A program made the position numbers and the translations under genes. The notes beneath the pieces were generated by a model. The model was given only the letters and a program-made list of their open reading frames with translations, was not told the origin of the DNA and ran no database searches. Positions 16,207-25,976 of a DNA stretch of 64,000 nucleotides are shown here, in pieces. How positions within the stretch are numbered: position 1 is the stretch's first letter; each line of letters opens with the position of its first letter. The DNA is from Flavobacteriales bacterium (GTDB lineage Bacteria > Bacteroidota > Bacteroidia > Flavobacteriales_F > PHOS-HE28), in NCBI GenBank assembly GCA_019638115.1, contig JAHBUK010000003.1, forward strand, positions 496,001 through 560,000, written 5' to 3'.

Positions 16207-16668
16207 ATGCTGAACCTCCTTGGTGAATACGAACTCCGGCTGGACGCCAAAGGGCGCCTGTCGCTCCCTGCCGGGCTGCGCAAGCAGCTCGATGGAGAGC
16301 TCCAGCGGGGCTTCGTGCTGAACCGGGATGTGTTCAAGCCCTGCCTCGTGCTCTACCCCATGGTGCAATGGGAGCAAACGCAATCCATGATGCAGCGGCT
16401 CAATCGCTTCGTGGAACGCAACGCCGATTTCATCCGCCGCTTCATGAACGGAGCAACGCAGGTGGAACTCGACTCAAGCGATCGTTTGCTCCTGCCCAAG
16501 ACCCTGATGGACCATGCCCGCATCGGCAAGGACATCAAGGTGATGGGCATGATGGACCGTGTGGAGATCTGGAGCAAGGAGGAGCATGCCAAGATGATGC
16601 GTGAGGATGTGGACCTCACCGCCCTTGCCGAGGATGTCATGGGCAGCCTAGGCAACGCGGATGAATAG
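16207..16668 (+). CDS. mraZ: Transcriptional regulator / division cluster protein MraZ
   Basis: A 153-residue protein with two SpoVT-AbrB-like halves; MraZ forms rings and represses the dcw promoter by binding TGGG repeats. The start LLGEYELRLDAKGRLSLPAGLR is typical and the second half repeats the pattern (TQVELDSSDRLLLPKTLMDHA). ATG 16207 is chosen over 16153, which would place the operator repeats inside the coding region. It overlaps rsmH by 8 bp. Confidence 0.95.
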   Translation: MLNLLGEYELRLDAKGRLSLPAGLRKQLDGELQRGFVLNRDVFKPCLVLYPMVQWEQTQSMMQRLNRFVERNADFIRRFMNGATQVELDSSDRLLLPKTLMDHARIGKDIKVMGMMDRVEIWSKEEHAKMMREDVDLTALAEDVMGSLGNADE

Positions 16669-17566
16669 TGGTTACCACGCTCCCGTTCTTTTACAAGCCT
16701 GTCTCGAAGGATTGAACATCCGTCCCGATGGCGTCTATGTTGACGTCACCTTCGGTGGCGGTGGTCACAGCCGCGCCATCCTGGAGGCGCTCGGTCCCAA
16801 AGGGCGCTTGATCGCCTTCGATCGCGATCGTGATGCCTGGGCCAATGCGCCGGACGATGAGCGCTTCACCTTGGTGCGGTCGGACTTCCGCTGGGTGAAG
16901 AACCACCTGCGCTTCCTGCGCGCTCTTCCCGTGGATGGCCTGCTGGCGGACCTGGGGGTGAGCAGCCACCAGTTCGATACCGGGGCCCGCGGTTTCAGCT
17001 TCCGCTTCGATGGTCCGCTCGACATGCGGATGGACCATCGCGCTCAGCGCACGGCGGCACAACTGCTGCGTGAACTGGACGAACCCGCGCTCACCGACCT
17101 CTTCCGCCGCTATGGCGAAGTGCAAGGCGCCCACAAAGTGGCCCGCCAGGTACTGAAGGCAGCGGCCAACACCACCATCGGCACCACCTTCCAACTGGTG
17201 GAGGCACTGAAGCCGGTAACGCCGCGACAAGGTGGTGCGGGTTTCCTGGCGCAGGTCTTCCAAGCGTTGCGGATCACCGTGAACGATGAGTTGGGTTCGC
17301 TGGAGGAACTGCTGCGCAAGAGCCCTGAGCTGATCGCCCCCGGTGGACGCTTGGTGATCATGAGCTACCACAGCCTGGAGGACCGCCTGGTGAAGCATTG
17401 GATGCGCAGTGGCGACCTCGATGGCCACGAGCAGACCGATCTCCGTGGCAACCGCCTGCGACCGTTCGATCCCGAGAGCAATAGACCGATACAACCGGAC
17501 GATCGCGAGATCGCCATGAACCCGCGGGCACGAAGCGCCCGCTTGAGAATAGCAACACGGAGGTGA
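16661..17566 (+). CDS. rsmH: 16S rRNA (cytosine(1402)-N(4))-methyltransferase
   Basis: A 301-residue SAM-dependent methyltransferase that modifies C1402 of 16S rRNA. The SAM motif is DVTFGGGGHSRAIL, followed by FDRDRDA and LADLGVSSHQFD; the C-terminal NPRARSARLR is the standard ending. It overlaps mraZ at its start and ftsL at its end (GTGA). Confidence 0.95.
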   Translation: MNSGYHAPVLLQACLEGLNIRPDGVYVDVTFGGGGHSRAILEALGPKGRLIAFDRDRDAWANAPDDERFTLVRSDFRWVKNHLRFLRALPVDGLLADLGVSSHQFDTGARGFSFRFDGPLDMRMDHRAQRTAAQLLRELDEPALTDLFRRYGEVQGAHKVARQVLKAAANTTIGTTFQLVEALKPVTPRQGGAGFLAQVFQALRITVNDELGSLEELLRKSPELIAPGGRLVIMSYHSLEDRLVKHWMRSGDLDGHEQTDLRGNRLRPFDPESNRPIQPDDREIAMNPRARSARLRIATRR

Positions 17567-17991
17567 ACAAGCTGCGCCCCAAACAGGAAGAAGCCGCCCA
17601 AAAGGGTGGTGCCGCCACGGCCAAGCCCGCTGGCAAGGCCTCGCAGGCCCGGCTTCCGCGCGGCCTGATCAGTGTGCTCAACGGCACCTTCCTCACCCGC
17701 GAGAACGTGCTGGGCAACATGCCCTTCATCCTCTTCTGTGCCGGCCTGATGGTGCTCTACATCGGCTACGGATACCATACCGAACGCATTGTACGCGAGC
17801 TGCACAACACCAACGTGCAGGTGAAGGAGCAGCGCTCCGAGTACATCACTGTGCGTGCCCGCCTGGAGCAGGAGGAGCGCCAAAGCCATGTGGCGCGCGG
17901 GATCAAGGAGCTGGGCCTGGAGGAAAGCCGTGTGCCGCCCGTGAAGATCCCCGTGACACGGAAGGAAATGAAGACCGCCGGAATGCCATGA
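17563..17991 (+). CDS. ftsL: FtsL-like cell division protein
   Basis: A 142-residue bitopic membrane protein in the ftsL position. A ~45-residue basic, Ala/Lys-rich cytoplasmic tail precedes a membrane segment (MPFILFCAGLMVLYIGYGY, near residue 52-70) and then a short coiled coil (VREL, EQRSEYITVRARLEQEERQSH). This is the Bacteroidota FtsL form. It begins with GTG overlapping the rsmH stop and ends in an ATGA overlap with the PBP gene. FtsL bridges FtsQ, FtsB and FtsI in the divisome. Confidence 0.85.
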   Translation: MNKLRPKQEEAAQKGGAATAKPAGKASQARLPRGLISVLNGTFLTRENVLGNMPFILFCAGLMVLYIGYGYHTERIVRELHNTNVQVKEQRSEYITVRARLEQEERQSHVARGIKELGLEESRVPPVKIPVTRKEMKTAGMP

Positions 17992-20102
17992 ACGCGCTGA
18001 ACAGCATACGGGCACGGGCGAACCTGGTCTACCTGGTGGTGGTGCTCTTCGCCTTGGCGATCGCGGTGAAGCTCTTCACCATACAGATCGCCGAAGGCGA
18101 CCATTGGCGTGAGCGTGCCGAGCACGTTGCCTATGCCTACCGGACCGTGCAGCCGGACCGGGGCCATGTGCTCAGTGCCGATGATCGCCTGCTGGCCACC
18201 AGCGTGCCGGAGTACGAGATCTACATGGACATGCTGGCCGGTGGCCTCACCAAGGAGGTCTTCGAGGCCGGTGTGGATTCGCTGGCCTGGCACTTGGCCG
18301 AGCTGTTCCAGGACAGGAGTCAGCGCGAGTATGAGCGCGAACTGCGTGATGCCCGCGCCCGGAAGAAGCGCTACCACCGCATCAAGCGCAAAGTGGACCA
18401 CGCGCAGGTGCAGCAGCTGAAGACCTTCCCGCTCTTCCGCAAGGGGCAGTACGGTGGAGGGCTCATCGTGCAGCACCAAACGGTGCGTCGCCTGCCTTTT
18501 AAGCGCCTGGCCCAGCGCACCATCGGCTATGTAAGTGGCGACAGCTCCAACGTGTCCGTGGGTCTGGAAGGTGGCTACAACAAGTGGCTGAAGGGCGTAA
18601 CGGGCAAACGCCTGGAGCGTCGCCTGGCCGGTGGGGTCTGGATGCCGATCGATGATGGCAAAGGCATCGACCATGTGCCCGGTTCCGACATCCACACCAC
18701 CATCGACATCAACCTGCAGGACGTGGCCGACGCCGCGTTGGAGGCCCAGTTGCGCAAACACGGTGCACAGTACGGATGCGTGGTGGTGATGGAGGTGGCC
18801 ACCGGTCACATCAAGGCCATCAGCAACCTCACGCGGCGCAACGACAGCACCTTCGTGGAAGACCTGAACTATGCCGTGGGGCAGGCCACGGAGCCGGGTT
18901 CCACCTTCAAGCTCGCTGCGCTCATGGTGGGTCTGGAGGACGGCCTGATGGCACCCGGCGATACCGTGGACACACGTCGCGGTGAGGTGCGATTCCACAA
19001 CGCGGTGATGCGCGATTCGCACGAGGGTGGCTACGGTCGCATCACCCTGCAGCGTGCCTTCGAGGTATCGTCCAATACCGGTATCAGCCAAGCCATCGAC
19101 AAGGCGTACAAGAAGGAGCCGCGGCGTTTCGTGGAGGGACTGCGTCGCATGGGCCTCGGTTCCACCACCGGGGTGTTGATCCCGGGCGAGCCCGAACCCA
19201 CCCTGCGTGGCCCCGGCGACAATGGCTGGAGCGGACTGAGCCTCCCGTGGATGAGCATCGGCTATGAGATGGCCTACACGCCGCTGCAGATGCTCGCCTT
19301 CTACAATGCCGTGGCCAACAACGGCCGCATGATGCAGCCGCAGTTCGTGCGTCGCATCAGCCGCAATGGCCGTACGGTGGAGGAGTTCAAGCCCGTGGTG
19401 CTCAACGAGCGCATCTGCTCCCAACGCACCTTGGATGTTGCCCGCGGCATGTTGCAGGGCGTGGTGGACAGCGGTACGGCCACCAACCTGCGCGCGGCGC
19501 ACTTCAGCGTAGCTGGCAAGACCGGCACGGCCCAGATCGCGCGCAACGGCAGCTATACCCAACACGGCAAGAGCTACCAGGCCTCCTTCGTCGGTTACTT
19601 CCCGGCGGACAAGCCCGTGTACAGCTGCATCGTGGTGGTGAACGGACCCACCATGAGCGGCTATTACGGCAACGTGGTGGCCGGTCCCATCTTCAAGGAG
19701 ATCGCGGACAAGATCTACAGCAACCGCCTGGAACTGCAGCAACCGCAGCTGAACCAGATGGCACAGGCGCCGCGCGCACCGCTGAGCTACAGTGGCAATG
19801 CGGAGGACCTGCGCATCGCCTTGCGCGGACTGGACGTGCCTTTCGACGATGCGGCCGACGGCGATTGGGCCAGTACCCAGGCCGGTGACACCACTGTTGC
19901 GCTGTTGCCACGCAGCCTGCCTTCGGAGCAGGATGGCATGGTGCCGAACGTGCTGGGCATGGGCCTGCGCGATGCGCTCTACATCCTCGAAAGCCGCGGC
20001 TTGCGCGTGCGCTTCTCCGGAAGTGGCATGGTGCGCAGGCAGTCCATTCAAGCTGGCAGCAAGGCCCCTCGTGGTTCAACCATCCACATCGAGCTCACAT
20101 GA
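17988..20102 (+). CDS. ftsI: Division transpeptidase FtsI/PBP3-type with PASTA domain
   Basis: A 704-residue class B penicillin-binding protein that cross-links septal peptidoglycan. A membrane segment lies at ~12-30. The acyl-enzyme motif STFK has Ser305, SSN is at 361-363 and KTG at 511-513. A single PASTA domain ends the protein (VPNVLGMGLRDALYILESRG, last ~60 residues), which is common in Bacteroidota FtsI. It overlaps ftsL and murE by 4 bp each. Confidence 0.94.
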   Translation: MNALNSIRARANLVYLVVVLFALAIAVKLFTIQIAEGDHWRERAEHVAYAYRTVQPDRGHVLSADDRLLATSVPEYEIYMDMLAGGLTKEVFEAGVDSLAWHLAELFQDRSQREYERELRDARARKKRYHRIKRKVDHAQVQQLKTFPLFRKGQYGGGLIVQHQTVRRLPFKRLAQRTIGYVSGDSSNVSVGLEGGYNKWLKGVTGKRLERRLAGGVWMPIDDGKGIDHVPGSDIHTTIDINLQDVADAALEAQLRKHGAQYGCVVVMEVATGHIKAISNLTRRNDSTFVEDLNYAVGQATEPGSTFKLAALMVGLEDGLMAPGDTVDTRRGEVRFHNAVMRDSHEGGYGRITLQRAFEVSSNTGISQAIDKAYKKEPRRFVEGLRRMGLGSTTGVLIPGEPEPTLRGPGDNGWSGLSLPWMSIGYEMAYTPLQMLAFYNAVANNGRMMQPQFVRRISRNGRTVEEFKPVVLNERICSQRTLDVARGMLQGVVDSGTATNLRAAHFSVAGKTGTAQIARNGSYTQHGKSYQASFVGYFPADKPVYSCIVVVNGPTMSGYYGNVVAGPIFKEIADKIYSNRLELQQPQLNQMAQAPRAPLSYSGNAEDLRIALRGLDVPFDDAADGDWASTQAGDTTVALLPRSLPSEQDGMVPNVLGMGLRDALYILESRGLRVRFSGSGMVRRQSIQAGSKAPRGSTIHIELT

Positions 20103-21562
20103 AACTGCTGAAGGACATCCTCTACAAGGTCCGCATTGAGCAGGTGGTGGGTTCCACGAACACCGCCATTGAGCAGGTGGTGTTCGACAGCCGTGCGGTG
20201 AAGCCCTTCGCGCTCTTCGTGGCCGTGCGTGGCACCCAGGTGGACGGCCATGCCTTCATTGCCAAAGCGGTTGCCGCCGGTGCGGTGGCCGTGGTGTGCG
20301 AGGAACTGCCCGCCGAACAGAAGGAAGGGGTGAGCTATGTGCGTGTGCCCAATGCGGCTGAAGCACTGGCGATCATCGCTGCCAACTTCTTCGATCATCC
20401 TTCGCGCAAGCTGAAGCTCGTGGGCATCACCGGAACCAATGGCAAGACCAGTGTGGCCACCCTGCTCTATCGCCTGCACCGCGGCCTCGGTCACAAGTGC
20501 GGCCTCATCAGCACGGTGGAAACGCGCATCGGACAACAGGTGATCGCCAGCACGCACACCACTCCGGACGCCGTGCAGCTCAATGAACTGCTGGCCACCA
20601 TGGTGGAGGAGCGGGTCACGTATTGCTTCATGGAGGTGAGCTCGCACAGCGTGGTGCAGGAACGCATCACCGGGCTCCAGTTCGTGGGGGGCGTGTTCAC
20701 CAACATCACCCACGACCACCTGGACTACCACGGCACCTTCGCCGAGTACATCAAGGCCAAGAAACGCTTCTTCGATCAGCTGCCCGCCACGGCCTTTGCA
20801 CTGGTGAACGCCGATGACGCGAACAGCGCGGTGATGGTGCAGAACACCAAAGCCACCAAGCGCTCCTTCGCGGTCCGCAACATGGCCGATCACCGTGCGC
20901 GCATCGTGGAGAACCAGCTCACCGGCCTGCACCTGAGCGTGGACGGGCACGATGTGTACACCCGCCTGATCGGTGAGTTCAATGCCAGCAACCTGCTTGC
21001 GGTGTACGCCGTGGCGGTGCTGCTGGGCAGCGCGCCGCTGGATGTGCTCACCACCCTCAGCGATCTGGAGCCGCCGCGTGGCCGCTTCCAACTGGTGCGT
21101 GGGCCCGGAGGCACGCTGGGCGTGGTGGACTACGCGCACACGCCGGATGCCTTGAAGAACGTGCTGCTCACGCTGAACGAGGTGCTCGATGGGCGTGATC
21201 GGATCATTACCGTGGTGGGTTGTGGCGGCGACCGCGACCGCACCAAGCGGCCCGTGATGGCGCGCATCGCCGCGGAACTGAGCGGACAGGTGGTGCTCAC
21301 CAGCGACAACCCGCGGAGCGAGGACCCCATGGCGATCCTGAACGAGATGCGCACAGGACTCACCACCACCGATCTGCAACGCACCTGGGTGAACGCAGAT
21401 CGCCGCGAGGCCATCCGCCAGGCAGTTGGTCTGGCCGGTGCAGGGCATGTGGTGCTGCTGGCCGGCAAAGGCCATGAGACCTACCAGGAAGTAGCGGGTG
21501 TGAAACACCCCTTCGATGATGTGGCCGTGCTGCAGGAAACCCTTCAACTCCTCCACAAGTAA
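20099..21562 (+). CDS. murE: UDP-MurNAc-L-Ala-D-Glu:meso-DAP ligase
   Basis: A 487-residue Mur ligase adding the third residue of the peptidoglycan stem. The ATP loop is [23 protein letters not shown] and EVSSHSVVQ follow in the central domain. SDNPRSEDP in the C-terminal domain holds the DNPR signature for meso-diaminopimelate. It overlaps ftsI and shares one base with mraY (TAATG). Confidence 0.95.
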   Translation: MKLLKDILYKVRIEQVVGSTNTAIEQVVFDSRAVKPFALFVAVRGTQVDGHAFIAKAVAAGAVAVVCEELPAEQKEGVSYVRVPNAAEALAIIAANFFDHPSRKLKLVGITGTNGKTSVATLLYRLHRGLGHKCGLISTVETRIGQQVIASTHTTPDAVQLNELLATMVEERVTYCFMEVSSHSVVQERITGLQFVGGVFTNITHDHLDYHGTFAEYIKAKKRFFDQLPATAFALVNADDANSAVMVQNTKATKRSFAVRNMADHRARIVENQLTGLHLSVDGHDVYTRLIGEFNASNLLAVYAVAVLLGSAPLDVLTTLSDLEPPRGRFQLVRGPGGTLGVVDYAHTPDALKNVLLTLNEVLDGRDRIITVVGCGGDRDRTKRPVMARIAAELSGQVVLTSDNPRSEDPMAILNEMRTGLTTTDLQRTWVNADRREAIRQAVGLAGAGHVVLLAGKGHETYQEVAGVKHPFDDVAVLQETLQLLHK

Positions 21563-22812
21563 TGCTGTACCACTTCTTCGAAGCCATCGGGTACAGCATT
21601 CCGGGATCGGGGGTGTTCGGCTACATCTCGTTCCGTGCCGCCATGGCCGTGTTCGTATCGCTGCTCATCTCGCTCTTCTTCGGCCGCACCATCATCAACA
21701 TGCTGCGTCGTTTGCAGGTGGGGGAGACCGTGCGCGACCTGGGCCTCGAAGGGCAGCTCAGCAAGCAGGGCACGCCCACCATGGGTGGCCTCATCATCAT
21801 CGCCGCCACCATCGTGCCCACGCTGCTCTTCGCACGCCTGGACAACATCTACATCGTGCTCCTGCTGGTCAGCACCGTGCTGCTCGGCTCCATCGGTTTC
21901 CTGGACGACTACATCAAGGTCTTCAAGAAGGACAAGCGCGGCCTGGCCGGCAAGTTCAAGGTGGTGGGCCAGGTGGGCGTGGGCTTGATCGTGGGTGTCA
22001 CCGTGTACTTCCATCCGGAGATCCGCACGCGTGTGGAAGTGCCCGAGGTGGTCGCCCAGCAATTCGATGATGCGGACGTGCACACCATCACCGAGGAGAG
22101 CGGAACGATGCACTACATGATCAACCGCAAGTCGCCGAACACCACCATCCCCTTCGTGAAGGACAACGAGTTGAACTACTCCTCCATCCTGGCGAAGCTC
22201 TTCGGCAACAACGCGCGCAAGTACACCTGGGTGCTCTACATCGCCGTGGTCATCTTCATCATCACCGCGGTGAGCAACGGTGCCAACATCACCGACGGCT
22301 TGGATGGACTTGCCACCGGCACCTCCGCGATCATCGTAGCCGCACTGGGCATCCTGGCCTATGTGAGCGGCAACATCATCTTCGCCAACTACCTCGACAT
22401 CATGTACATCCCGGGCATTGGCGAGCTCGCGGTGTTCATCGGTGCGCTGCTGGGGGCCTGCATCGGCTTCCTGTGGTACAACACCTTCCCGGCGCAGGTC
22501 TTCATGGGCGATACCGGGAGCCTGGCCTTGGGCGGCATCATCGCCACGCTCGCCATTCTGGTGCGCAAGGAGCTGCTGATCCCCGTGCTCTGCGGCATCT
22601 TCCTCGTGGAGAACCTCAGCGTGGTGATGCAGGTCTCCTGGTTCAAGTACACCAAGCGGAAGTACGGCGAAGGCCGCAGGATCTTCCGCATGTCGCCACT
22701 GCACCACCACTACCAGAAGCTCGGCTTCCACGAGAGCAAGATCGTTGCGCGCTTCTGGATCGTGGGCATCATGCTCGCCGTACTGTCCATCGTAACCCTC
22801 AAGCTCCGATGA
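21562..22812 (+). CDS. mraY: Phospho-MurNAc-pentapeptide transferase
   Basis: A 416-residue integral membrane enzyme that attaches phospho-MurNAc-pentapeptide to undecaprenyl phosphate to form lipid I. It has about ten membrane segments. Key text includes [46 protein letters not shown] and the histidine cluster [11 protein letters not shown]. The ~100-residue loop after segment 4 is longer than in Escherichia coli MraY, as is usual in Bacteroidota. ATGA overlap with murD. Confidence 0.95.
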   Translation: MLYHFFEAIGYSIPGSGVFGYISFRAAMAVFVSLLISLFFGRTIINMLRRLQVGETVRDLGLEGQLSKQGTPTMGGLIIIAATIVPTLLFARLDNIYIVLLLVSTVLLGSIGFLDDYIKVFKKDKRGLAGKFKVVGQVGVGLIVGVTVYFHPEIRTRVEVPEVVAQQFDDADVHTITEESGTMHYMINRKSPNTTIPFVKDNELNYSSILAKLFGNNARKYTWVLYIAVVIFIITAVSNGANITDGLDGLATGTSAIIVAALGILAYVSGNIIFANYLDIMYIPGIGELAVFIGALLGACIGFLWYNTFPAQVFMGDTGSLALGGIIATLAILVRKELLIPVLCGIFLVENLSVVMQVSWFKYTKRKYGEGRRIFRMSPLHHHYQKLGFHESKIVARFWIVGIMLAVLSIVTLKLR

Positions 22813-24143
22813 ACAGGCTGGTGATACTCGGGGCACAGGAAAGCGGTGTGGGCGCGGCACGGCTGGCGCAACAGCGCGGGCTCGACGTGTTCGTGAGCGA
22901 TGCCGGCACCATCAAGCCGCGCTACCGCGACGAACTGCGTGCGCTGGGCATCGCCTTCGAGGAGGGTGGACACACCGCGCAGCGCGTGCTGGAGGCCTCG
23001 GAGATCGTGAAGAGCCCCGGCATCCCGGATTCCGCATCACTGGTGGTGGCCGCACGCGAGCAGGGCATCCCCGTGATCAGCGAGATCGAACTGGCCTACC
23101 GCTACTGCAAGGGTTCCATCATCGGCATTACCGGCAGCAACGGCAAGACCACCACCACACTGCTCACCCACCACATCCTGAAGCGCGCCGGAGTGGACGT
23201 GGCCGTGGGCGGCAACGTGGGCAACAGCTTCGCAGCGCTCGTGGCCGACGGCGATCGCGCCTGGTACGTGATCGAGCTCAGCAGCTTCCAGCTCGATGGC
23301 ATCCGCACCTTCCGTCCGGACATCGCCATGCTGCTGAACATCACACCGGACCACCTGGACCGCTACCAGTACCGCATGGAGAACTACGTGGCGAGCAAGT
23401 TCCGCATCGCCATGAACCAGCGCGACACGGACCACTTCATCCACTGCGCCGACGACCCCGTGATCGCTGATGCCATGACCCGCCACCCGGTGAAGGCCAT
23501 GCGCTGGCCCTTCACGCTCGGCGCGCACCTCGCCCAAGGGGGCTTTGTACAGAACGACCAGATCCACATCACCACCAACCGATCCACTTTCAGCATGTCC
23601 ATCCAAGAACTCGCCCTACAAGGAAAGCACAACGTGTACAACTCCATGGCCGCCGCCATCGCTGCACGTGTGCTGGAGCTCCGCAACGATGTCGTGCGCG
23701 AAAGCCTCAGCGACTTCCAGAACGTGGAACACCGCCTGGAGCACGTGGGCATGGTGAACGGCATCGAGTTCATCAACGACTCCAAGGCCACCAACGTGAA
23801 CTCCACCTGGTATGCGCTGGAGAGCATGGAGAAGCCCGTGGTGTGGGTGGTGGGTGGCGAGGACAAGGGCAACGACTACGCCGCCCTGCGCGATCTGGTG
23901 AAGCACAAGGTGAAGGCCATCGTGTGCATGGGCCTCAACAACGCCCCCATCATCAAAGCCTTCAGCGATCTGGGATTGCCCTTGGTGGAGACCGCCAGTG
24001 CTGGACATGCCGTGCAAAGCGCCTACGACCTGGCGGAAGCCGGTGATGTGGTGTTGCTGAGCCCGGCCTGCGCCAGCTTCGACCTGTTCGAGAACTACGA
24101 GGACCGCGGTCGCCGCTTCAAGGCCGCAGTGAAGAGCCTCTAA
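22809..24143 (+). CDS. murD: UDP-N-acetylmuramoyl-L-alanine--D-glutamate ligase
   Basis: A 444-residue Mur ligase that adds D-glutamate. The N-terminal domain starts [15 protein letters not shown]; the ATP loop is [22 protein letters not shown] and [10 protein letters not shown] follow; the C-terminal domain carries HRLE, NDSKATN and [17 protein letters not shown]. The start overlaps the mraY stop (ATGA). A separate gene resembling only this C-terminal domain lies 24 bp downstream. Confidence 0.95.
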   Translation: MNRLVILGAQESGVGAARLAQQRGLDVFVSDAGTIKPRYRDELRALGIAFEEGGHTAQRVLEASEIVKSPGIPDSASLVVAAREQGIPVISEIELAYRYCKGSIIGITGSNGKTTTTLLTHHILKRAGVDVAVGGNVGNSFAALVADGDRAWYVIELSSFQLDGIRTFRPDIAMLLNITPDHLDRYQYRMENYVASKFRIAMNQRDTDHFIHCADDPVIADAMTRHPVKAMRWPFTLGAHLAQGGFVQNDQIHITTNRSTFSMSIQELALQGKHNVYNSMAAAIAARVLELRNDVVRESLSDFQNVEHRLEHVGMVNGIEFINDSKATNVNSTWYALESMEKPVVWVVGGEDKGNDYAALRDLVKHKVKAIVCMGLNNAPIIKAFSDLGLPLVETASAGHAVQSAYDLAEAGDVVLLSPACASFDLFENYEDRGRRFKAAVKSL

Positions 24144-24167
24144 CGGAAGCACCAACGCAACCGGACC

Positions 24168-24668
24168 ATGGAACAGAAGACCAACAATGCACCCCTGCGC
24201 ATCGTGGGCGGACAGTTGCTCGAAGCGCGCCGCAACGCGCTGAGCGCCGGAGCTTCCGCGCCCCACCGCCTGGAGCCCGTGGCCTCCATCGATGATGTGC
24301 TCTACGTGAACGATTCCCGCTCCACCTTCCTGGATGCGACGCTGGAGGCTTTCGCAGCGCTCGATCAGCGCGTGGTGTGGATCAGCGGTGCATGGAGCGA
24401 GGACATGTGCGAAGGACATGTGGAGGAACTCCTCACCGAACGCGTGTCCGCTGTGGTGCTCTTCGGTGTGAACGATGAGCAGGTGGGAGCCAAGCGTCCA
24501 GACCTGCTCTTCCATGCGGACGATCTGCGCACTGCCGTGTTCCTTGCGCGTGAGCTGGCCCGCCCAGGTGATGTGGTGCTCTTCAGCCCCGCTTGCCCCA
24601 GCGGCAACGGCTTCGCCAACTACGAGGAGCGTGGTGCCGAATTCAAACGTGCTGTTAGGGATCTGTGA
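24168..24668 (+). CDS. Stand-alone MurD-like C-terminal domain protein
   Basis: A 166-residue protein that aligns along its length with the last ~140 residues of MurD. Shared marks in order are HRLE, VNDSRST (MurD: INDSKAT), RVVWISG (PVVWVVG), GDVVLFSPACPS ([12 protein letters not shown]) and FANYEERGAEFKRAV ([15 protein letters not shown]). It has no ATP loop and no N-terminal UMP-binding domain, so it cannot ligate alone. It lies between murD and ftsW in the same orientation. It may be a regulatory or accessory product of an old partial duplication; no function is established. Confidence 0.8.
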   Translation: MEQKTNNAPLRIVGGQLLEARRNALSAGASAPHRLEPVASIDDVLYVNDSRSTFLDATLEAFAALDQRVVWISGAWSEDMCEGHVEELLTERVSAVVLFGVNDEQVGAKRPDLLFHADDLRTAVFLARELARPGDVVLFSPACPSGNGFANYEERGAEFKRAVRDL

Positions 24669-24674
24669 ACGCGG

Positions 24675-24774
24675 TTGTCAGTTGTCAGTTGTCGGAATAA
24701 CCTGATGGATCATCATCCCCCGCGCGGTCAGCATAACCACCCGAACCAACAACTGTCAACCAACAACTGACAAC
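24675..24774. repeat. Heptamer (TTGTCAG) repeats forming a large inverted repeat
   Basis: TTGTCAG, TTGTCAG and TTGTCGG in a row at 24675-24695 are mirrored by CAACTGTCAAC and CAACTGACAAC segments at 24747-24774. The two sides can pair around a ~45-base loop. It fills the only sizeable gap inside the cluster, between the MurD-like gene and ftsW. Related heptamers occur at 41957-41984. Confidence 0.7.
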
Positions 24775-24797
24775 ATCTCAACTACTCAACCACCCCA

Positions 24798-25976
24798 ATG
24801 ACCACCCTGCTCCATAAACTGCGCGGCGATCGCGTGATCTGGATGGTGGCGCTTTTCCTGGCGCTCATCGGCCTGCTCGCGGTCTACAGCTCGGTGGGCG
24901 GGCTCGCTGCGAAGCGTTCGGGCGGTGCGGCCTTCTTCCTCTTCAAGCACGGTATGATGCTCGCCACCGGTGGCGTCATCATGTACTATGCTTCGCGCCT
25001 GCGCTTCGGCATCTACGGGCGCCTTGCGCAATTGCTGCTGGGCCTTACCGCGGGGCTGCTGCTGCTCACGCTGCTCATCGGCTCCAACATCAACGATGCC
25101 AGCCGCTGGATCACCATCCCCATCATCGGGCAGAGCTTCCAGACCAGCGACCTGGCCAAGGTGGTGCTCGTGGCCTACCTGGCGCGTGCCATCGCCAAGC
25201 AGAACGATGCCCCCTGGACCCTGCGCGATACCCTGCTGAAGTTGATGATCCCCATCGGCGTGATCTGCGGCTTGATCCTGCCCGCCAACTTCTCCACCGC
25301 GGCCGTGCTCTTCCTGGTGTGCTTCGTACTGCTCTTCATCGGCAAGGTGCCCGTGAAGCACATGGCCCTCTTCACCGGTCTGGCGGTGCTGGGCTTCGTG
25401 CTGCTGCTCTTCTTCGCCAAGGCCATGCCCGGCCTGCTCCCCCGCATCGATACGTGGAACACCCGAATCGAGTCCTTCATGGCCGACAAGCCCGATGCGG
25501 ATGCCAACTTCCAAGTGGAGAACGCCAAGATCGCCATCGTATCCGGTGGCTTGCTGCCCAACGGACCGGGCAGCGGCGCTTCGCGCAACTGGCTGCCGCA
25601 CCCGTATTCGGACATGATCTACGCCTTCATCGTGGAGGAGTACGGAAGCCTTTTCGGTGGAATGGGCCTGCTGCTGCTCTACCTCATCCTGCTCTTCCGC
25701 GCGGTGCGCATCGCCGGCCAATGCCAGCGGCCCTTCGGCTCCTTGGTGGCGGTGGGCCTTGCCCTGCTGCTCGTCATGCAGGCCATGGTGAACATGGCCG
25801 TCGCCGTCAACCTCGTACCTGTTACCGGCCAACCCCTGCCACTGGTGAGCATGGGTGGCACCTCCATCTGGTTCACCTGCCTGGCAATCGGCATCATCCT
25901 CAGTGTAAGCCGCAGCCTGGAAGAGGAACCTTCAACCAACACCGATGTCAAACGCCCACGGACTGCAGTCGCTTAG
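24798..25976 (+). CDS. ftsW: Septal peptidoglycan polymerase FtsW (SEDS family)
   Basis: A 392-residue SEDS protein with about ten membrane segments, the glycosyltransferase partner of FtsI. Typical text includes AVYSSVG, NDASRWITIPIIGQSFQTSDLAK, LLPNGPGSG, YSDMIYAFIVEEYG and the VTGQPLPLVSMGGTS motif. It follows a repeat-filled gap and overlaps murG by 32 bp. Confidence 0.94.
   Translation: MTTLLHKLRGDRVIWMVALFLALIGLLAVYSSVGGLAAKRSGGAAFFLFKHGMMLATGGVIMYYASRLRFGIYGRLAQLLLGLTAGLLLLTLLIGSNINDASRWITIPIIGQSFQTSDLAKVVLVAYLARAIAKQNDAPWTLRDTLLKLMIPIGVICGLILPANFSTAAVLFLVCFVLLFIGKVPVKHMALFTGLAVLGFVLLLFFAKAMPGLLPRIDTWNTRIESFMADKPDADANFQVENAKIAIVSGGLLPNGPGSGASRNWLPHPYSDMIYAFIVEEYGSLFGGMGLLLLYLILLFRAVRIAGQCQRPFGSLVAVGLALLLVMQAMVNMAVAVNLVPVTGQPLPLVSMGGTSIWFTCLAIGIILSVSRSLEEEPSTNTDVKRPRTAVA

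Noticed and set aside
17766-20051. A 761-codon open frame opposite ftsI
   Set aside because: Composition is dominated by His, Gly and Val with no recognisable domain; the ftsI frame has all penicillin-binding motifs.
22473-22808. Extension of murD upstream into mraY
   Set aside because: The residues are Arg/His-rich shadow text; murD homologs start at RLVILG, at 22809.
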